From Gracilimonas halophila (GTDB lineage Bacteria > Bacteroidota > Rhodothermia > Balneolales > Balneolaceae), in contig NZ_JBHULI010000003.1 in assembly GCF_042684365.1 (NCBI RefSeq), forward strand, positions 124,001 through 188,000: 64,000 bases of DNA, read 5' to 3'. The notes beneath the pieces are model-generated. The model had not been told where the DNA came from. It saw nothing but the letters and a program-made list of their open reading frames with translations, and ran no database searches. The translations under genes were made by a program, and so were the position numbers. This document shows, in pieces, positions 60,075 to 64,000 of the stretch. Within the stretch, counting starts at the first letter, position 1. Every line of letters starts with the position of its first letter.

Positions 60075-60461
60075 TTATTCTTCTTCTGCTTCGGCAGGAG
60101 GTTGTTCTTCCTGAAGAGTGAGTCCGTGACGCTTGGAAAAGTCAAGAATGAAATCGATTACGTGCGATTCCACATTTTGCTCTTCTGAGAGGGAACTTCC
60201 ACGGAAGCCCATTCGACCACCGGTTTTCTTGAGGACTATTTTATTATGTTTTCCTTTACTTTCCAGAATACAAGTTAATGTAACGCTGGAATTGATCTGT
60301 TTTTCATATTCCTCATAAACAGCTACATATATAGTCTCAGAAGTACCTTCAGGAGAATATTCGTATAAAAATTTAGGCGGATGTTCTTTGAACATTTTGG
60401 ATGACATTCTGCGAAGCGTTGCAGTTGGTCCAAATACAAAATAAGTTGTGTGTGAATTCAT
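60075..60461 (-). CDS. Hypothetical protein co-transcribed with prmC
   Basis: A 128-residue soluble protein I do not recognise. It starts MNSHTTYFVFGPTATLRRMS, has strand-rich LYEYSPEGTSETIYVAVYEE and SVTLTCILESKGKHNKIVLK, then a Gly/Arg-rich loop (KTGGRMGFRGSSLS) and an acidic Glu-rich end. No signal peptide or membrane helix. It lies 3 bp upstream of prmC, so a link to translation or origin-proximal functions is possible but unproven. Confidence 0.75.
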   Translation of the reverse strand: MNSHTTYFVFGPTATLRRMSSKMFKEHPPKFLYEYSPEGTSETIYVAVYEEYEKQINSSVTLTCILESKGKHNKIVLKKTGGRMGFRGSSLSEEQNVESHVIDFILDFSKRHGLTLQEEQPPAEAEEE

Positions 60462-60617
60462 GCTTTGTAGCTTGAATTAATTATTTTAAAGGTATGTTGT
60501 ATATCAAAAATTTGTGCTGAAAATAACAGGTTATTGCTTTAAGACAATAAGAAATTCAGGAAAATTTCGTTATCTGTTCAAATTTAGGCCTCAGACACAC
60601 TTAAAACCATTTTTTAG

Positions 60618-61481
60618 ATGAAAAAATTGTTCTTATTAATAACCACTTTTTTGATATGTTTTCAAACCAATCAGGTTTATGCTCAATTTGGAGAGCCTGA
60701 GGTAGAAGAAAGAGATAACCCGCGGAACTTATATGATGAAGGATATAATGTAGGGTTTGGCTTTAATTTAGCACTTAGTGATTTTGGTATAGGGGTTGGA
60801 GGTCAGTTAAGGATTGGACTTGGGCAATACACTGAGGGTATAGCTACACTTAAGGTTACTGGATTAAAGGACCCAACCGAGCAAACGTTTACTGATTTTT
60901 TAGGATATCGGACTATACCGGAAAAATACCAGCGTGTAATAGCTGTGCCTTTTCATGTTGGCCTCAAAAAACGGTTTTTCCCTAAAGCAATCTCAGATAG
61001 CTTTAGACCATATGCATCATTGAGTGCGGGGCCCACATTTGCTTTCTCTTACAGTTATTTCGATGACTTTAATGAAAACGGATTTCGTGAAAATGACGGG
61101 CGATTGTATCCTATTGTAGAACCGGTCAATGATATTTTCACAGGATGGAATAATTCTGAAACCCACTGGGGTATGGGTGGTGAATTTGTCCTGGGAATTG
61201 ATTTCGGTGAAAATTTCGCAAATCTCTCAAGTGTACAGTTTGGATATACTATGAATTATTTTCCAGATGGAATTCAGGTTTTGGAACCTTGCCAGCCAGA
61301 CTTAAATCGAGTAGGTGAAGCTCCACTTAATCCTTGTGGATCGGGAGTTAATTACGCAGAAGTTTTAAATGTAAATAATGGAACTGTAACAACGGAACTG
61401 GCACCTCTAGAGCAAGCCAACGATCCCAGAAAATATTTTGGTTCAGCTCAGCTCAGCTTTGTGTTCGGGTGGATGTGGTAG
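60618..61481 (+). CDS. Predicted outer-membrane beta-barrel protein
   Basis: A 287-residue exported protein (signal MKKLFLLITTFLICFQTNQV, cleavage near VYAQ). Alternating aromatic/Gly strands (YNVGFGFNLALSDFGIGVGGQLRIGLGQY, VIAVPFHVGLKKRFFP, SLSAGPTFAFSYSYF, ANLSSVQFGYTMNYFPDG) and the final FGSAQLSFVFGWMW with a terminal aromatic residue fit an outer-membrane barrel of about 8-10 strands. An internal DFNENG...NDGRLYP loop may bind calcium. Cargo unknown. Confidence 0.8.
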   Translation: MKKLFLLITTFLICFQTNQVYAQFGEPEVEERDNPRNLYDEGYNVGFGFNLALSDFGIGVGGQLRIGLGQYTEGIATLKVTGLKDPTEQTFTDFLGYRTIPEKYQRVIAVPFHVGLKKRFFPKAISDSFRPYASLSAGPTFAFSYSYFDDFNENGFRENDGRLYPIVEPVNDIFTGWNNSETHWGMGGEFVLGIDFGENFANLSSVQFGYTMNYFPDGIQVLEPCQPDLNRVGEAPLNPCGSGVNYAEVLNVNNGTVTTELAPLEQANDPRKYFGSAQLSFVFGWMW

Positions 61482-61486
61482 TAAAA

Positions 61487-62188
61487 TCAAGTGTTTGAGA
61501 TTTTACCAAACCACTCGTTCGGTTTAGCTAAACTGTCAATGATCAAATCCGGATCATGTTCAGAAAGTTCTTTATATCCATACTTACCTGTTGTGACAGC
61601 AACACATTTCATTCCGGCATTTTTTGCGCAGATTATATCACGAGGGGTATCGCCCAATATTAAAAACCGGTCAGGCTTGGGATTGAAGTCATGAATTTTC
61701 TGAACTTCATTAATGGCTAACTGAGGTAGTTTATTACGATCTTTTTCAAATTCCCCAAACGCTCCAAAGGAAAAGTCGCGATGAATGTCTGCAGCTTTTA
61801 ACTTGATCTGTGCTGCCTGTGGATAATTACCTGTAAGTAGCCCGCAAATAAAATCCCCGCCAAAGAAGAATTCCAACGCCTCATCAATGTCATCAAGTCT
61901 TTTTACTCGATCTTTGTTCGTTAGTAATAGATTTTTCAGGTAATCGAGATATCGGATCTTAAATTCCTGATACAGGTTTTCATCAAAATCATGGTTCACC
62001 AAAAAGGAGGTGAAAATGTCATGGTCAGTTCTTCCGGAGAAAGATTCGCCTTCCATGTCCGGAAAGTTGATCTCAAGTTCATCAATTATCCTGCGAAGAT
62101 GACTACGGTTAAATTTGCTGTCTACAGTTAAAAGAGTCCCGTCTATGTCAAAAAGGATGACCCAGGGATGCTGTTGATCTTGTTGCAA
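61487..62188 (-). CDS. HAD-superfamily hydrolase (phosphoglycolate phosphatase-like)
   Basis: A 233-residue phosphatase of HAD subfamily I. Motif I is ILFDIDGTLLTVD (nucleophile Asp), motif II a Thr in FICGLLTGNYPQA, motif III Lys near KLPQLAINEV, motif IV LILGDTPRDIICAKNAGMKC. The alpha-helical cap lies at about 20-90. Substrate unknown; a phosphoglycolate or nucleotide phosphatase role is only a family guess. It converges on the barrel gene with a 5-bp gap. Confidence 0.9.
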   Translation of the reverse strand: MQQDQQHPWVILFDIDGTLLTVDSKFNRSHLRRIIDELEINFPDMEGESFSGRTDHDIFTSFLVNHDFDENLYQEFKIRYLDYLKNLLLTNKDRVKRLDDIDEALEFFFGGDFICGLLTGNYPQAAQIKLKAADIHRDFSFGAFGEFEKDRNKLPQLAINEVQKIHDFNPKPDRFLILGDTPRDIICAKNAGMKCVAVTTGKYGYKELSEHDPDLIIDSLAKPNEWFGKISNT

Positions 62189-62302
62189 GATGAATAGTTT
62201 TATTGGTTAGGTATTTCAGTTTTTTAAAAAACCATTTATTGCGTATTCGGCTAAGTTACAAAACTTGATATGAAATGGCTTTACGGACATGTTAAATCAT
62301 AG

Positions 62303-62310
62303 TACCTTTG
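62303..62310 (+). promoter_or_regulatory. Bacteroidota -7 element candidate for enolase
   Basis: TACCTTTG fits TAnnTTTG exactly, 36 nt before the ATG. A weak GGAGAA lies about 9 nt before the start. No clear TTG at the -33 distance was found. Confidence 0.35.
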
Positions 62311-62346
62311 AGGAATTATTCTGACTAACAAATTGGAGAACGTATA

Positions 62347-63633
62347 ATGAGTTTTATTGAAGACATTCATGCAAGGCAGGTGATAGACTCCCGGGGTAAC
62401 CCTACCGTAGAGGTGGATGTAACCCTTGAAACCGGGACAACAGGACGAGCAGCAGTTCCTTCAGGAGCATCAACCGGTGAACATGAAGCTGTGGAATTGC
62501 GCGATGGCGACAAGGATTATTATTTAGGTAAAAGCGTTCTTAAAGCAGTAGAGAATGTAAATACTATTATTTTTCAGGAATTGAATGGTCTTTCAGTGTT
62601 TGATCAGGTTGGCCTTGATAATCTCTTACTTGACCTTGATGGAACACCCAATAAAGCAAAGTTGGGGGCAAATGCGATACTTGGGGTTTCAATGGCGATA
62701 GCTAAAGCAGCAGCAGAAGAGCTGGGAATGCCTCTTTGGAGATATATAGGTGGAGTGAATGCTAAAGTGATGCCGCTTCCAATGATGAATATTATTAACG
62801 GAGGTTCTCATGCTGATAACAGCGTAGACTTTCAGGAATTTATGATCATGCCTGCCGGAGCTGACTCTTTTAGCAATGCTTTGCAAATGGGTGCTGAAGT
62901 TTTTCACAATCTGAAAAAAGTACTTTCTGATAAAGGGTATGGAACAGCTGTTGGGGATGAGGGTGGATTTGCTCCAAACCTGAAGTCAAATGAAGAAGGG
63001 ATAGAGGTAATATTAACAGCAATTGAGAAAGCAGGTTATATACCGGAAGAGGATATATTGATCGCACTTGACCCGGCAGCCTCCGAGTTTTTCAATGCTG
63101 AAACCGGAATGTATGAATTCAAATGGAGTGACGGCTCAACCAAAGATACCGACGCTATGGTGGAATATTGGAGTAATTGGGTTGATAAATTCCCGATCAT
63201 TTCTATCGAGGATGGCTTAGCTGAAAATGATTGGGATGCCTGGAAAAAACTTACTGATGCCGTAGGTGATAAAGTTCAGCTTGTTGGGGATGACCTTTTC
63301 GTAACCAATACAGAGCGACTTGCCACAGGAATTGAGCGGGGTATTGCCAACTCAATTCTGATCAAGGTAAATCAGATCGGTACTATTACCGAAACACTGG
63401 ATGCCATTGAGATGGCGCATAAGAATGGGTATACAGCTGTTATCTCTCACCGTTCAGGTGAAACAGAAGATGTAACCATTGCAGATCTTGCGGTGGCAAC
63501 CAACGCGGGACAGATCAAGACTGGATCTATGAGCAGAACGGACCGAATTGCGAAGTACAATCAGTTGATACGGATTGAAGAACAACTAGGAGACTCGGCA
63601 CTATTTTTAGGTCACGATGCGTTTGGACTTTGA
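62347..63633 (+). CDS. eno: Enolase
   Basis: Glycolytic enzyme converting 2-phosphoglycerate to PEP, which also feeds PTS enzyme I. The N-terminal domain has RQVIDSRGNPTVEVDV and PSGASTGEHEAVELRDGD. The barrel has metal ligands in LIALDPAASEF, IISIEDGLAENDW and LVGDDLFVTN, the catalytic Lys in ILIKVNQIGTITETL, and ISHRSGETEDVTIADLAV. 428 residues, standard. It ends with a clear intrinsic terminator at 63721. Confidence 0.98.
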   Translation: MSFIEDIHARQVIDSRGNPTVEVDVTLETGTTGRAAVPSGASTGEHEAVELRDGDKDYYLGKSVLKAVENVNTIIFQELNGLSVFDQVGLDNLLLDLDGTPNKAKLGANAILGVSMAIAKAAAEELGMPLWRYIGGVNAKVMPLPMMNIINGGSHADNSVDFQEFMIMPAGADSFSNALQMGAEVFHNLKKVLSDKGYGTAVGDEGGFAPNLKSNEEGIEVILTAIEKAGYIPEEDILIALDPAASEFFNAETGMYEFKWSDGSTKDTDAMVEYWSNWVDKFPIISIEDGLAENDWDAWKKLTDAVGDKVQLVGDDLFVTNTERLATGIERGIANSILIKVNQIGTITETLDAIEMAHKNGYTAVISHRSGETEDVTIADLAVATNAGQIKTGSMSRTDRIAKYNQLIRIEEQLGDSALFLGHDAFGL

Positions 63634-63720
63634 GATTATTGAGGCGATCGTCATCCTTTTAAAATAATTTGTAAGGAATTGTTTTGAGATCGCTCTTACA
63701 TAATACGTAGTAGCTTTTAT

Positions 63721-63754
63721 GAGCCGCCTTTGATTACTGAGGGCGGCTCTTTTA
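63721..63754 (+). terminator. Intrinsic terminator of enolase
   Basis: GAGCCGCC (63721-63728), a 13-nt loop, GGCGGCTC (63742-63749), then TTTT. It lies 88 bp after the eno stop and before recF. Confidence 0.9.
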
Positions 63755-63803
63755 ATTTCAAAACTATCTGCTAAAAAGCATCAGAATGCGTACCATATAG
63801 GTC

Positions 63804-64000
63804 ATGCAGAACACTCATACCGAACTTCTCAATTTCCGTAATCATCTTGACACCAAGATCGATTGGGCACCTCACCTGAATGTGATCACAGGCCCAAACG
63901 GTTCCGGGAAAACAAGCCTGATCGATGCCATACATTACTTATGTATGTCAAGAAGTTTTGTATCGGGCACTGATATGTACGTTGTGAATCAGGATGAAAG
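63804..64000 (+). CDS. recF: DNA replication and repair protein RecF (3' partial)
   Basis: The first ~65 residues only; the frame runs off the right edge. It opens MQNTHTELLNFRNHLDTKID, then a Walker A in NVITGPNGSGKTSLIDAIHY and LCMSRSFVSGTDMYVV, all RecF-specific. RecF loads RecA at gaps. ATG at 63804 is the natural start. Its position 4.6 kb from the putative oriC fits the usual dnaA-dnaN-recF neighbourhood, here split by other genes. Confidence 0.93.
   Translation, partial: MQNTHTELLNFRNHLDTKIDWAPHLNVITGPNGSGKTSLIDAIHYLCMSRSFVSGTDMYVVNQDE

Noticed and set aside
1..64000. CRISPR array or integrated prophage
   Set aside because: No regularly spaced direct repeats, integrase, or phage structural genes were seen; the repeats found are palindromic REP types.

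Overview
This 64 kb window is a chromosomal segment of a free-living, probably marine, member of the Bacteroidota/Rhodothermota/Balneolota assemblage. Balneolota is the best guess, and it is an inference. Supporting signs are a gliding-type GldC, YfhO, a four-helix-bundle (23S rRNA IVP) gene, few Shine-Dalgarno sequences, and promoters of the Bacteroidota form (TTG, about 20-21 nt, TAnnTTTG) placed correctly before the SRP RNA, a tRNA-Leu and a riboswitch. Most of the window is housekeeping DNA. No phage, CRISPR array or complete insertion sequence is visible, but palindromic REP-type repeats are frequent.

Layout. 1-9.8 kb: the end of a CCG-domain oxidoreductase, recN, a four-helix-bundle gene framed by inverted repeats plus a broken paralogue, an RluD-like pseudouridine synthase, a CNNM/CBS protein, aspartate kinase, a BaiN-like flavoprotein and lysA. 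9.9-15.6 kb: a Bacteroidota-type promoter and a ydaO-type c-di-AMP riboswitch ahead of a TIM-barrel protein of unknown role, a CPA2 cation/proton antiporter and an APC permease. Both transporters end in a PTS EIIA-like domain with a candidate phospho-histidine, and the permease also has an RCK_C domain. 15.7-28.1 kb: hisS, then an AT-rich surface-polysaccharide locus (flippase, two sulfotransferases, FemAB-like, polysaccharide deacetylase, two GT4 enzymes, YfhO). 28.1-42.5 kb: gatC, HPr and enzyme I without an EII, Cu/Zn SOD, an acyltransferase, a BASS transporter, a VOC protein, ABC-F, gldC, a MEMO-like protein, a first REP-associated transposase (RAYT1), nth, glycyl-tRNA synthetase and a TPR protein. 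42.7-50.2 kb: rpmH-rnpA-yidC, an orphan HsdR-N-like nuclease domain, aminopeptidase P, ispH, YjbQ, a DUF2179 membrane protein and the SRP RNA. 50.3-55.9 kb: DUF2911, an amidohydrolase, msrA, RAYT2, a beta-propeller lipoprotein, tRNA-Leu(GAG) and a TPR protein. 55.9-64 kb: deoxynucleoside kinase, folK, folB, dnaA, a likely oriC with DnaA boxes, prmC, a beta-barrel protein, a HAD hydrolase, eno and the start of recF.

How the genes may work together. The most notable unit is the 9.9-15.6 kb ion/solute transport locus. c-di-AMP would act on the RNA and possibly on the RCK_C domain, and a PTS phosphorelay (HPr/EI at 28.6-30.6 kb) may act on the fused EIIA domains. The second notable signal is the pair of RAYT genes. 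Each carries a copy of its own REP palindrome in frame inside its coding sequence, at a similar place, and copies of the same REP type flank it.
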